6,962 nucleotides of DNA. It comes from Bacillota bacterium. GTDB taxonomy: Bacteria > Bacillota > Clostridia > Peptostreptococcales > Anaerovoracaceae. The notes under the pieces were generated by a model. That model was given only the letters and a program-made list of their open reading frames with translations. It made no database searches and was not told where the DNA came from. Of this stretch, positions 1-6,962 are shown in pieces; position 1 is the stretch's first letter; each line of letters starts with the position of its first letter. The position numbers and the translations under genes are program-made. The stretch covers positions 1-6,962 of the forward strand of contig JAEEUO010000059.1 in NCBI GenBank assembly GCA_016286935.1, written 5' to 3'.

Positions 1-6
1 GGTCAG

Positions 7-201
7 TTAGACGGAGGCCTTCGCGGCGCCCGTCCGGACGTACGACGTGTCGGCGCGCGCGCCGAGCGCGAGGGAGACGGCCTCGATGATGATCGATTTG
101 CCGGCGCCCGTTTCACCCGTAATGACCGAAAAGCCCTTGCGAAGGTCGACTTCGAGGGCTTTGATGATGGCAAAATCGCGGATCGCGAGGGAATTGAGCA
201 T
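7..201 (-). CDS. recN: DNA repair ATPase RecN, N-terminal 64 residues, ended by an in-frame TAA
   Basis: RecN is an SMC-like ATPase that acts early in recombinational repair of double-strand breaks in the cytoplasm. The protein begins MLNSLAIRDFAIIKALEVDL, the usual RecN opening, followed by a Walker A motif GETGAGKS at residues 29-36 and the RecN-like stretch ARADTSYVRTGAAKASV. A full RecN has about 550 residues, but this frame meets TAA at 7-9 right after residue 64, still inside the ATPase head; two more codons (Leu, Thr) are visible beyond it. The start at 201 is chosen because AGGAGG (206-211) lies four bases upstream and the family N-terminus begins there; a longer reading from 270 only adds residues overlapping argR. 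It follows argR by eight bases, the usual Firmicutes argR-recN order. Whether the stop is a real nonsense mutation, an error or the edge of a decayed gene cannot be settled here. Family identity is very likely; an intact product is doubtful. Confidence 0.8.
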   Translation of the reverse strand: MLNSLAIRDFAIIKALEVDLRKGFSVITGETGAGKSIIIEAVSLALGARADTSYVRTGAAKASV

Positions 202-209
202 GGCGCCTC

Positions 210-659
210 CTAGCGGATCAGCTCGACGATCCGGTTCGCGGCAACGGCGGCGTTCTCCGCCGAATCGCACGCGAGGAAGATCGTGTTGTCGCCCGCGATC
301 GAGCCGACGACGTGGGGAAGGGCCATCGAGTCGATCGCTTCGGCGGCCGCGTTTCCGCAGCCCGACAGCGTCTTCACGACGATGATGCTCTCAGCGGGGG
401 TGACGGATTTGATCGTCTCGCGGAAGATCTTCGAGAACCGCTTGGAGATCGGCGCGGCCTGGGAGGCCTCGGCTGCATATTTATAGCCGCCGGCCGTCGA
501 GAGGACCTTGACGAGGTGGAGGTCCTTGATGTCGCGCGAAACGGTCGCCTGGGTCACGTCGTACCCTTCGGCGCGGAGGCGCTCCACGAGGGCCTCCTGG
601 GTCGCGATGTCGTATTCCTCAATGAGTTCGAGGATCTTGGATTGTCTGGAATAACGCAT
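210..659 (-). CDS. argR: Arginine repressor ArgR/AhrC
   Basis: This is a hexameric arginine-sensing transcription factor that represses arginine biosynthesis and, in Bacillus, activates catabolism. Its 149 residues are the usual family length. The N-terminal winged helix covers about residues 1-65, with the recognition helix signature TQATVSRDIKDLHLVKV at 36-52. The C-terminal oligomerisation and arginine-binding domain (about 80-149) has GCGNAAAEAID at 100-110 and VVGSIAGDNTIFLACDS at 117-133. The second motif is normally GDD; here residue 125 is Asn. The ATG at 657-659 matches the family start and has AGGAG (670-674) ten bases upstream. It heads a minus-strand unit with recN, whose ribosome binding site overlaps the argR stop codon, suggesting translational coupling. 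An ARG-box-like site upstream of its own promoter suggests autoregulation (inference). Confidence 0.95.
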   Translation of the reverse strand: MRYSRQSKILELIEEYDIATQEALVERLRAEGYDVTQATVSRDIKDLHLVKVLSTAGGYKYAAEASQAAPISKRFSKIFRETIKSVTPAESIIVVKTLSGCGNAAAEAIDSMALPHVVGSIAGDNTIFLACDSAENAAVAANRIVELIR

Positions 660-697
660 AGGGATGGGACTCCTTTTCGGGTGATCGTGATGGGTGC

Positions 698-727
698 ATT
701 ATAGCATACCGCGCGCGGCGATGAAAA
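698..727 (-). promoter_or_regulatory. Predicted promoter of argR-recN, sigma-A type with extended -10
   Basis: Reading the minus strand, a perfect TATAAT (698-703) is preceded by TGC, giving an extended -10. TTTTCA (722-727), a four of six match to the -35 consensus, lies 18 bases upstream. The spacer is a GC-only block containing the 10-base palindrome CCGCGCGCGG (709-718). Transcription would begin near 690, leaving a leader of about 30 bases before the argR ATG. Confidence 0.7.
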
Positions 728-733
728 GTAATA

Positions 734-751
734 TATGCAGAAATATGCATA
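734..751. promoter_or_regulatory. Candidate ARG box (ArgR operator)
   Basis: TATGCAGAAATATGCATA matches 15 of 18 positions of the ARG-box consensus wNTGAATwwwwATTCANw (counted by eye). It stands in an AT-rich island inside GC-rich DNA, next to argR itself. The seven-base word ATATGCA occurs at 733-739 and again at 743-749, one helical turn apart. Outer arms AAAAGTA (724-730) and TACTTTT (750-756) form an inverted repeat around it, and the left arm overlaps the argR -35 box. This position fits autorepression. ArgR binding is inferred from the match and the location. Confidence 0.6.
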
Positions 752-775
752 CTTTTTCAGCGGCGCCGGTTTTGG

Positions 776-804
776 TGGACAAAACGCCCGCGAAGTGGTA
801 AAAT
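776..804 (+). promoter_or_regulatory. Predicted promoter of the ruvC operon, sigma-A type with extended -10
   Basis: TGGACA (776-781, five of six to TTGACA) and TAAAAT (799-804, five of six to TATAAT) are separated by 17 bases. TGG directly before the -10 supplies an extended -10. Transcription would start near 811, giving a leader of roughly 27 bases to the ruvC ATG. It is the only strong promoter seen for the plus-strand genes, so it probably drives the whole run. Confidence 0.75.
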
Positions 805-837
805 ACAACGGTTAATGGACAATAGGAGGAGAATGCC

Positions 838-1335
838 ATGCGCATCCTTGGGATCGATCCCGGCTTCGCCCTGATGGGGTACGGCGTCGTGGACCGGAAC
901 GGCTCGAAGTTCATACCGGTCGAGTACGGATCGCTCGAAACGACGAAGGAATACTCGATGCAGGAGCGCCTGAAGATGCTCTACGACGGCCTGACCGACA
1001 TCATCGCCCGGACGAAGCCCGAGGCGTGCGCGATCGAGGAACTCTTCTTCAACCGCAACATCACGACCGCGATCTTCGTCGCCCAGGCGCGCGGCGTCGC
1101 GATCCTGGCCTGCGCGAACGCGGGGATCCCCGTCAGCGAATACACGCCGATGCAGATCAAGCAGGCCCTCGTCGGCTACGGAAAGGCCGACAAGAAACAG
1201 ATGCAACAGATGACCAAGATGGTCCTCGGGCTCGTGGAGGTGCCGAAGCCGGACGATACGGCGGACGCGCTCGCGGCGGCGATCTGCCACGGAAACGTCG
1301 CGGCGGGGCGCGAGAGGACCGTCGTACGGAAATAG
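838..1335 (+). CDS. ruvC: Holliday junction resolvase RuvC
   Basis: RuvC is a dimeric, metal-dependent endonuclease that cuts four-way junctions symmetrically, finishing recombination after branch migration by RuvAB. The 165 residues match the family length. The RNase H-like fold is marked by MRILGIDPGFALMGYG at the N-terminus and all four acidic active-site residues are visible: Asp7, Glu67 (in CAIEELFFNRN), Asp140 and Asp143 (in KPDDTADALAAAICH). The ATG at 838 is eight bases after a perfect AGGAGG (824-829). It is the first gene of the plus-strand run and is followed by ruvA after 57 bases. No defect is visible. Confidence 0.97.
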   Translation: MRILGIDPGFALMGYGVVDRNGSKFIPVEYGSLETTKEYSMQERLKMLYDGLTDIIARTKPEACAIEELFFNRNITTAIFVAQARGVAILACANAGIPVSEYTPMQIKQALVGYGKADKKQMQQMTKMVLGLVEVPKPDDTADALAAAICHGNVAAGRERTVVRK

Positions 1336-1353
1336 GGAAAGCGCCGCGGAACG

Positions 1354-1371
1354 CCGGCCGGACGGCCGGAC
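1354..1371 (+). repeat. Short GC-only tandem repeat and hairpin between ruvC and ruvA
   Basis: GGCCGGAC occurs twice in tandem (1356-1363 and 1364-1371). The same stretch can fold as a six-base stem, CCGGCC (1354-1359) with GGCCGG (1364-1369), around a GGAC loop. No T-run follows, so it does not look like an intrinsic terminator. It lies about 20 bases before the ruvA start. A role in message stability or relative expression is possible but not shown. Confidence 0.5.
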
Positions 1372-1392
1372 GGAGCGGCGGAAAGGAAAGAC

Positions 1393-2001
1393 ATGCTGCG
1401 CTATTTACACGGAAGGATCGCGGGAACGTTCGACGGCGGCGTGATCGTCGACGTGAACGGGATCGGCTATGAGGTCAACGTTCCGGACGCCTCGGTCTTC
1501 TTCGCGAAGGTCGGGGAGGAGACGGAGGTCTTCGTCGCGATGCTCGTGCGGGAGGACGACGTCTCGCTCTACGGATTCGCCTCGCCCGCCGAGCTCCGCA
1601 TGTTCCGCCTCCTGATGACCGTCAACGGCATCGGCGCGAAGGCGTCGATGGCGATCCTGTCGGCGCTCACGATCCCCGAGATCTGCGCCGCGGTCCGGAA
1701 GGACGACGCGGGCGCCTTCATGCGCGCGAACGGCGTCGGCAAGAAAACGGGCCAGCGGATCGCGATGGAGCTGAAGGACAAGCTCGAACAGATCCCCGAG
1801 CTCGCGCCGTACGTCTACGGTGGAACGGTCGAAGTGAAGACGCCCGTCCCCGAAACGAACCCCGTGATCGAGAAGGCGATCGGCGCGCTCGTCGGCCTCG
1901 GCCTCGCGAAACAGGACGCCGAGGACGCCGCGAAGGCAGCCTACGAAGACGGTATCACCGCGGAGGACCTGATCCTGAAGGCCCTGCGCGCCGCACGATA
2001 A
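1393..2001 (+). CDS. ruvA: Holliday junction branch migration protein RuvA
   Basis: RuvA forms tetramers that hold the Holliday junction in an open square form and load the RuvB motors. Its 202 residues are the normal length. Domain I, an OB fold, covers about 1-62, with the acidic pin residues around Glu54-Asp56 in VREDDVSLYGF. Domain II carries two helix-hairpin-helix DNA-binding motifs, TVNGIGAKAS near 76-85 and ANGVGKKTGQR near 112-122. After an acidic/proline linker (about 135-155), domain III (about 156-202) is the flexible RuvB-contacting region. The ATG at 1393 follows an AAAGGA-type ribosome binding site (1382-1387) by five bases. ruvB follows after 12 bases, as in most Firmicutes. 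Confidence 0.97.
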   Translation: MLRYLHGRIAGTFDGGVIVDVNGIGYEVNVPDASVFFAKVGEETEVFVAMLVREDDVSLYGFASPAELRMFRLLMTVNGIGAKASMAILSALTIPEICAAVRKDDAGAFMRANGVGKKTGQRIAMELKDKLEQIPELAPYVYGGTVEVKTPVPETNPVIEKAIGALVGLGLAKQDAEDAAKAAYEDGITAEDLILKALRAAR

Positions 2002-2013
2002 GAAAGAGAAGCC

Positions 2014-3021
2014 ATGAGCGAACATCGACTCACATCCGCGGAGGTCCAGTCGTACGACGAGGAGATGGAAACGTCCCTCCGTCCGAAGACGTTCCGCGAC
2101 TTCGTCGGTCAGAAGACCGTGACGGACAACCTGAAAGTGTATACGGAGGCCGCGAAGCTGCGCGGCGAACCGCTCGACCACGTCCTGTTCTACGGCCCTC
2201 CGGGGCTCGGCAAGACGACGCTCGCGGGCGTCATCGCCGAGGAACTCGGAACGGAGCTCTACGTGACGAGCGGCCCGGCGCTCCAGTCTCCGCTCGACCT
2301 TGCCCAGATCCTCTCCCGCCTCAACACGGGCGACGTCCTGTTCATCGATGAGATCCACCGCATGAACCGCACCGTCGAGGAGATCCTGTACTCCGCGATG
2401 GAGGACTTCACGCTCCACCTCGTCCAGGGGAAGGGCATGGGCGCGAACATGATCGACGTCCACATGGGCCACTTCACCCTGATCGGCGCCACGACGCGCG
2501 CGGGATCGCTCTCCGCGCCTCTCCGCGACCGGTTCGGCATCCTCTCGAAGTTCGACCTGTACGGGGAGGACGACCTGAGGCGGATACTTGCCCGCTCGGC
2601 CGACATCCTGGGCGTCGACATCGACGACACGTCCCTGACCGAGCTCGCCCGCCGCTCGCGCGGAACGCCGCGCATCGCGAACCGGCTCCTCCGCCGCGTG
2701 CGCGACTTCAGCCAGGTCATCGGCACGGGCGCGATCGACAGAGAGATCACCGAAAAGACGCTCCGCGCGCTCGGGATCGACTCGATCGGCCTCGAGCAGC
2801 TCGACCGCGACATCCTCCTGACGCTGATCCGCCGCTTCCGCGGTGGCCCGGCCGGCATCGACGCGATCGCCGCGTCCGTCGGCGAGGAGCGCGTGACGAT
2901 CGAGGACGCGTACGAGCCGTACCTCGTCCAGCAGGGCCTTCTGCTCCGCACGCCGCGCGGCCGCCAGGTCACACCCGAAGCCTACGAACATCTGGGACTT
3001 CCCGTTCCGGAGAACGAATAA
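2014..3021 (+). CDS. ruvB: Holliday junction branch migration ATPase RuvB
   Basis: RuvB is the hexameric AAA+ motor that pumps DNA through the RuvA-bound junction. The 335 residues are typical. The motifs appear in order: Walker A GPPGLGKTT (61-69), Walker B LFIDEIHR (109-116), sensor 1 GATT (158-161), the arginine finger in RDRFG (171-175), and the sensor 2 region GTPRIANRLLRR (217-228). The C-terminal winged-helix DNA-binding domain (about 262-335) includes GGPAGIDAIAASVGEE and the usual QQGLLLRTPRGR. The ribosome binding site is weak (purine-rich GAAAGAGAAG at 2002-2011), so translation may partly depend on coupling to ruvA. No active-site change is seen. Confidence 0.98.
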   Translation: MSEHRLTSAEVQSYDEEMETSLRPKTFRDFVGQKTVTDNLKVYTEAAKLRGEPLDHVLFYGPPGLGKTTLAGVIAEELGTELYVTSGPALQSPLDLAQILSRLNTGDVLFIDEIHRMNRTVEEILYSAMEDFTLHLVQGKGMGANMIDVHMGHFTLIGATTRAGSLSAPLRDRFGILSKFDLYGEDDLRRILARSADILGVDIDDTSLTELARRSRGTPRIANRLLRRVRDFSQVIGTGAIDREITEKTLRALGIDSIGLEQLDRDILLTLIRRFRGGPAGIDAIAASVGEERVTIEDAYEPYLVQQGLLLRTPRGRQVTPEAYEHLGLPVPENE

Positions 3022-3037
3022 ACGAAACACACACCTC

Positions 3038-3044
3038 AAAGGAG
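3038..3044 (+). promoter_or_regulatory. Ribosome binding site that fixes the TTG start of the spoIID-like gene
   Basis: AAAGGAG stands nine bases before TTG at 3054-3056. There is no in-frame ATG until residue 196 of the frame, which would remove the membrane anchor and the catalytic Glu. The TTG is therefore the convincing start. Confidence 0.8.
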
Positions 3045-3053
3045 AACATCAAC

Positions 3054-4559
3054 TTGCGATTACCGATCAATTCCGAAACAACGGCACATTCTGTCCTGCG
3101 GCGCTTCATCGCGCTGCTTCTCGTCCTCGCGGTCGCGTTTGCCGCGGGCTACTTCCTCCCGGCGGAGGAGGACGCTTCCGAAGAGACGCTTCTTGACCCG
3201 ATCCTCTCGTTCTTCCGCCCGGCAAAGGCCTACGCGGAGACTCCTTCCGACGTGCCGGCCTACGTCCGCGTCGGACTCTACTACGGCAATACCGCCAAAA
3301 CGTCCGTGACGCTCGGATGCGCGGGCGGCTTCTTCCTCGGCTCCGGCGGAAACTGGGGCTTTACGAAGGACGTCAGCCTGGAAGGCTATCCCCAGATCAC
3401 CTTCACCGCCTCGGGCGGCGTGATCACCGGCGTCGACGGAAACGGAACGGCGGTGGCCTCCAACGTCGCTTCCGGCGTCTGCGTCTGGCCCGCTTCCGGC
3501 GGCCGCGTGACGATCACGGCCGGCAGCTCGACGAAGACGTACCGCGGCGGCGTCATCCTCTACGCGTGGGAGAACTCCCTGACCGTCGTCAATCTCGTCG
3601 GCATCGAACAGTACCTCTACGGCGTCATCAACGCGGAGATGTACTACACGAACCCGGAGGAGGCGCTCAAGGCCCAGGCCGTCGCGGCGCGCAGTTTCGC
3701 GTGCGTCGCCCAGAACACCCACAAAGCGTACGGCTTCGACGTCTGCTCGACGACCCACTGCCAGGTCTACCGCGGCGTGAGCGGCGAGACGACCGCCACG
3801 ACGGCTGCGGTCGACGCGACGAAGGGCCAGTGCGTCCGCTACAACGGCCAGGTCGTCCGGACGTATTACTCGTCGAACAACGGCGGCTGGATCATGGACA
3901 TCAAGGACGCCTGGGGCTCGACGTCGCCCTACTGCCTCGCGAAGGAGGACCCCTATACGCCCGTTCTCGCGTGGAACGCCGTCCTGACGTATGACGAGAT
4001 CGCGCAGCGGCTGAACGCCATCGGAAGAGGCGTCGGCACCGTCACCTCCGTCGACGTGACGAAACGGACCGACTACGGCTACGTGACCGAACTGACGATC
4101 ACGGGGACCGAGCGGACGACCGTCTTCACGCGCTCCCAGATCCTCAACGATTTCGCGGCGCCGCTGATGAAATCCCAGAACTTCATCCTCATCGACAATA
4201 CGAAGGAAGCGATGCTCTATACGATCAGCGAAGGCGCCGCATCCGAAGGCGAAACGGCAGAGGAGAACGCCGCGGCGGAGCCCGTCGTCTCCTCGACGAC
4301 CGGGACCGTCACGGTCCTCTCCGGGGACGGAACGGCCGCGGAACTCTCGACGTCCGAGCTGAGCGTGCAGGGCGAATCCCAGACCGTTCAGATCCCGACG
4401 ACGGCCGAAATCAGCGGCGTGAAATCCGTCTGCTTCTACGGCAGCGGCAACGGCCATTCCGTCGGCATGTCCCAGGACGGCGCGAAGGAGATGGCGAAGC
4501 AGGGCTTCACGTTCGACGAGATCCTGAAATTCTACTACAGCGGGACCGAGGTGTACTGA
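3054..4559 (+). CDS. SpoIID/LytB-type peptidoglycan lytic transglycosylase homologue
   Basis: Members of this family cleave glycan strands of peptidoglycan; SpoIID itself acts during engulfment in sporulation. The 501-residue protein has a hydrophobic segment at about 16-35, which probably anchors it in the membrane with the rest outside. An AYA|E sequence at 59-62 could be a signal peptidase site but lies unusually far from the hydrophobic core. The SpoIID domain starts near residue 70. The core is EQYLYGVINAEM (185-196), with Glu195 at the position of the catalytic Glu of SpoIID, then EEALKAQAVAARSF (202-215). CSTTHCQVY (231-239) resembles the Cys/His site reported to bind zinc in clostridial SpoIID. 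The C-terminus has GNGHSVGMSQDGA (465-477) and ends FYYSGTEVY. An Ala/Glu/Ser/Thr-rich stretch (about 392-455) interrupts the domain. It starts with TTG, 32 bases after ruvB. Whether it is sporulation SpoIID or a vegetative paralogue is unclear. Confidence 0.9.
   Translation: MRLPINSETTAHSVLRRFIALLLVLAVAFAAGYFLPAEEDASEETLLDPILSFFRPAKAYAETPSDVPAYVRVGLYYGNTAKTSVTLGCAGGFFLGSGGNWGFTKDVSLEGYPQITFTASGGVITGVDGNGTAVASNVASGVCVWPASGGRVTITAGSSTKTYRGGVILYAWENSLTVVNLVGIEQYLYGVINAEMYYTNPEEALKAQAVAARSFACVAQNTHKAYGFDVCSTTHCQVYRGVSGETTATTAAVDATKGQCVRYNGQVVRTYYSSNNGGWIMDIKDAWGSTSPYCLAKEDPYTPVLAWNAVLTYDEIAQRLNAIGRGVGTVTSVDVTKRTDYGYVTELTITGTERTTVFTRSQILNDFAAPLMKSQNFILIDNTKEAMLYTISEGAASEGETAEENAAAEPVVSSTTGTVTVLSGDGTAAELSTSELSVQGESQTVQIPTTAEISGVKSVCFYGSGNGHSVGMSQDGAKEMAKQGFTFDEILKFYYSGTEVY
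4548..4553 (+). promoter_or_regulatory. Ribosome binding site for queA inside the end of the spoIID-like gene
   Basis: GAGGTG lies seven bases before the TTG at 4561-4563 and overlaps the last codons of the upstream gene, whose TGA stop (4557-4559) sits one base from the new start. The arrangement suggests termination-reinitiation coupling. Confidence 0.7.
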
Positions 4560-4560
4560 G

Positions 4561-5604
4561 TTGCGGGTCGATGATTTTGACTACTTTCTCCCGGCGGACC
4601 GGATCGCCCAGTACCCGGCCGACCGGCGCGACCACTCCCGGCTCCTCGTGATCCGGCGCGATACCGACGCGCTCGAGGACCGCATGTTCTACGACATCGC
4701 GGACTACCTCCGGCCGGGCGACCTGCTCGTGCGGAACGACTCGAAGGTCATCCCCGCGCGCCTCTACGGCGTGAAGGAGGGGACCGGCGCGAAGATCGAG
4801 TTCCTTCTGACGAAACAGTCCGAAGGCGCGGACGGCAACGTCTGGGAAACGATGGTCCGCCCCGGGCGGCGTCTGAAGCCGGGCGACCGCGTGGCGTTCT
4901 CGGACAGCCCCCGCCTTACGGCGGAGATCCTCGACTACAGCGAAGGCGGCACGAGAACCGTGCGGTTCGAGACGGACGGCGTGTTCCTCGAAACGCTGGC
5001 GGAGATCGGAAGGATGCCGCTTCCGCCGTACATCGCGCGCGAATCGGAGGCGATTGATAAAGAGCGCTACCAGACCGTCTATGCGCGCGATCCCGGCTCA
5101 GTCGCGGCCCCGACGGCCGGCCTCCATTTTTCAGAGGAGCTCTTCGCGAAGATCCGCGAAAAGGGCGTCGGCGTCGCGGACGTCACGCTCCACGTCGGGA
5201 TCGGGACGTTCCGGCCGGTCAAGGTCGAAACGGTCGAAGAACACCACATGCACTTCGAGGCCTACACGGTCCCGGAGGAGACCGCGAAAAAGATCGCGGA
5301 AACGAAGGCGAACGGCGGCCGCGTCATCGCGGTCGGTACGACGTCGACGCGCACGCTCGAATCGGCGGCGGATGAAAACGGCGCCGTCCGCGCGGGTTCC
5401 GGCACGACCGGGATCTTCATCTATCCCGGCTACCGCTTCAAGGTCATCGACGGGCTGATCACGAACTTCCACCTGCCGAAATCGACGCTCGTGATGCTCG
5501 TTTCGGCGTTCGCGGGCCGCGAGAAGGTCCTCGCCGCCTACAAACACGCCGTGGAGGACGGCTACCGCTTCTTCTCCTACGGCGACGCCTGCCTCTTCCT
5601 GTAA
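4561..5604 (+). CDS. queA: tRNA preQ1(34) S-adenosylmethionine ribosyltransferase-isomerase QueA
   Basis: QueA transfers and rearranges the ribosyl group of S-adenosylmethionine onto preQ1 at the wobble position of tRNA, giving epoxyqueuosine. The 347 residues are normal for the family. Diagnostic motifs include VRNDSKVIPARLYG (57-70), GRMPLPPYI (150-158), RYQTVYA (169-175), GSVAAPTAGLHFS (179-191), TLHVGIGTFRPV (209-220), VGTTSTRTLES (258-268), GLITNFHLPKSTL (298-310) and the ending FFSYGDACLFL. The start is TTG at 4561: it gives the standard DFDYxLP N-terminus, and the next in-frame ATG is residue 42. Neighbouring tgt provides the QueA substrate, so the pair is a pathway unit. Confidence 0.97.
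   Translation: MRVDDFDYFLPADRIAQYPADRRDHSRLLVIRRDTDALEDRMFYDIADYLRPGDLLVRNDSKVIPARLYGVKEGTGAKIEFLLTKQSEGADGNVWETMVRPGRRLKPGDRVAFSDSPRLTAEILDYSEGGTRTVRFETDGVFLETLAEIGRMPLPPYIARESEAIDKERYQTVYARDPGSVAAPTAGLHFSEELFAKIREKGVGVADVTLHVGIGTFRPVKVETVEEHHMHFEAYTVPEETAKKIAETKANGGRVIAVGTTSTRTLESAADENGAVRAGSGTTGIFIYPGYRFKVIDGLITNFHLPKSTLVMLVSAFAGREKVLAAYKHAVEDGYRFFSYGDACLFL

Positions 5605-6962
<1,358 letters not shown>

Noticed and set aside
1..201. Reassigned stop codon explaining the recN TAA
   Set aside because: TAA, TAG and TGA all end other genes in the window at family-appropriate positions, so the standard bacterial code holds.
693..710. Possible second ARG box overlapping the argR -10 (contains TGCAT and GCATA)
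   Set aside because: Only the left half fits the consensus; the right half is out of register, and the resemblance is mostly explained by the -10 sequence.
1336..1392. Intrinsic terminator between ruvC and ruvA
   Set aside because: A GC stem is present but no T-run follows, and the downstream genes lack a promoter of their own.
1405..3039. Long minus-strand open frame (544 codons) antisense to ruvA and ruvB
   Set aside because: Its translation is a low-complexity Arg/Asp/Val/Glu/Ala mixture with no domain, and the plus strand encodes two complete conserved proteins. GC-rich codon use leaves few stops on the opposite strand.
3060..4457. Minus-strand open frame of 465 codons antisense to the spoIID-like gene
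   Set aside because: Same Arg/Asp/Gly/Val-rich shadow composition, no motif, and no credible ribosome binding site; the plus frame is a recognisable family member.
4557..4563. preQ1 riboswitch ahead of queA-tgt
   Set aside because: The gap before queA is a single base and the 12 bases before tgt are too short; no aptamer-like sequence could fit outside coding DNA.

Overview
The window looks like chromosomal DNA from a GC-rich member of the Firmicutes (Clostridia-like). The reasons are the argR-recN pair, the order ruvC-ruvA-ruvB-spoIID-like-queA-tgt, strong AGGAGG-type ribosome binding sites, TTG starts and a SpoIID-type cell-wall enzyme. Codon third positions are mostly G or C. This also explains the long open frames antisense to the real genes. 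The lineage is inferred from content and cannot be narrowed further from the sequence alone.

Layout. On the minus strand at the left edge are the first 64 codons of recN, which run into an in-frame TAA at 7-9. Upstream of recN, in the same minus-strand unit, is argR (210-659). A divergent intergenic region (660-837) is the only real non-coding stretch. It holds an extended -10 promoter for argR, an AT-rich element with a good match to the ARG box, and a strong extended -10 promoter for ruvC. The plus strand then carries one tightly packed run: ruvC (838-1335), ruvA (1393-2001), ruvB (2014-3021), a spoIID-like gene (3054-4559, TTG start), queA (4561-5604, TTG start), tgt (5617-6768) and the 5' part of metA (6731 to the window end), which overlaps tgt by 38 bases. 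Gaps are 57, 12, 32, 1, 12 and -38 bases. No internal terminator was seen, so the run is probably one operon driven from the promoter at 776-804.

How the genes work together. RuvA, RuvB and RuvC make the complete Holliday-junction branch-migration and resolution machine, and divergently transcribed recN is also a recombinational repair gene. Tgt and QueA catalyse two steps of queuosine synthesis in tRNA: preQ1 insertion, then transfer of the ribosyl moiety of S-adenosylmethionine. MetA starts methionine synthesis, which ultimately feeds the S-adenosylmethionine used by QueA; that functional link is inference. The SpoIID-like protein is a membrane-anchored peptidoglycan lytic transglycosylase homologue.

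Most of this is conserved housekeeping DNA and I do not see a previously undescribed system. The points worth a second look are the recN stop codon, the nested operator between argR and ruvC, metA embedded in the end of tgt without a leader, the two consecutive TTG starts, the Asp-to-Asn change in the ArgR arginine-pocket motif, and the long linker inside the SpoIID-like protein.
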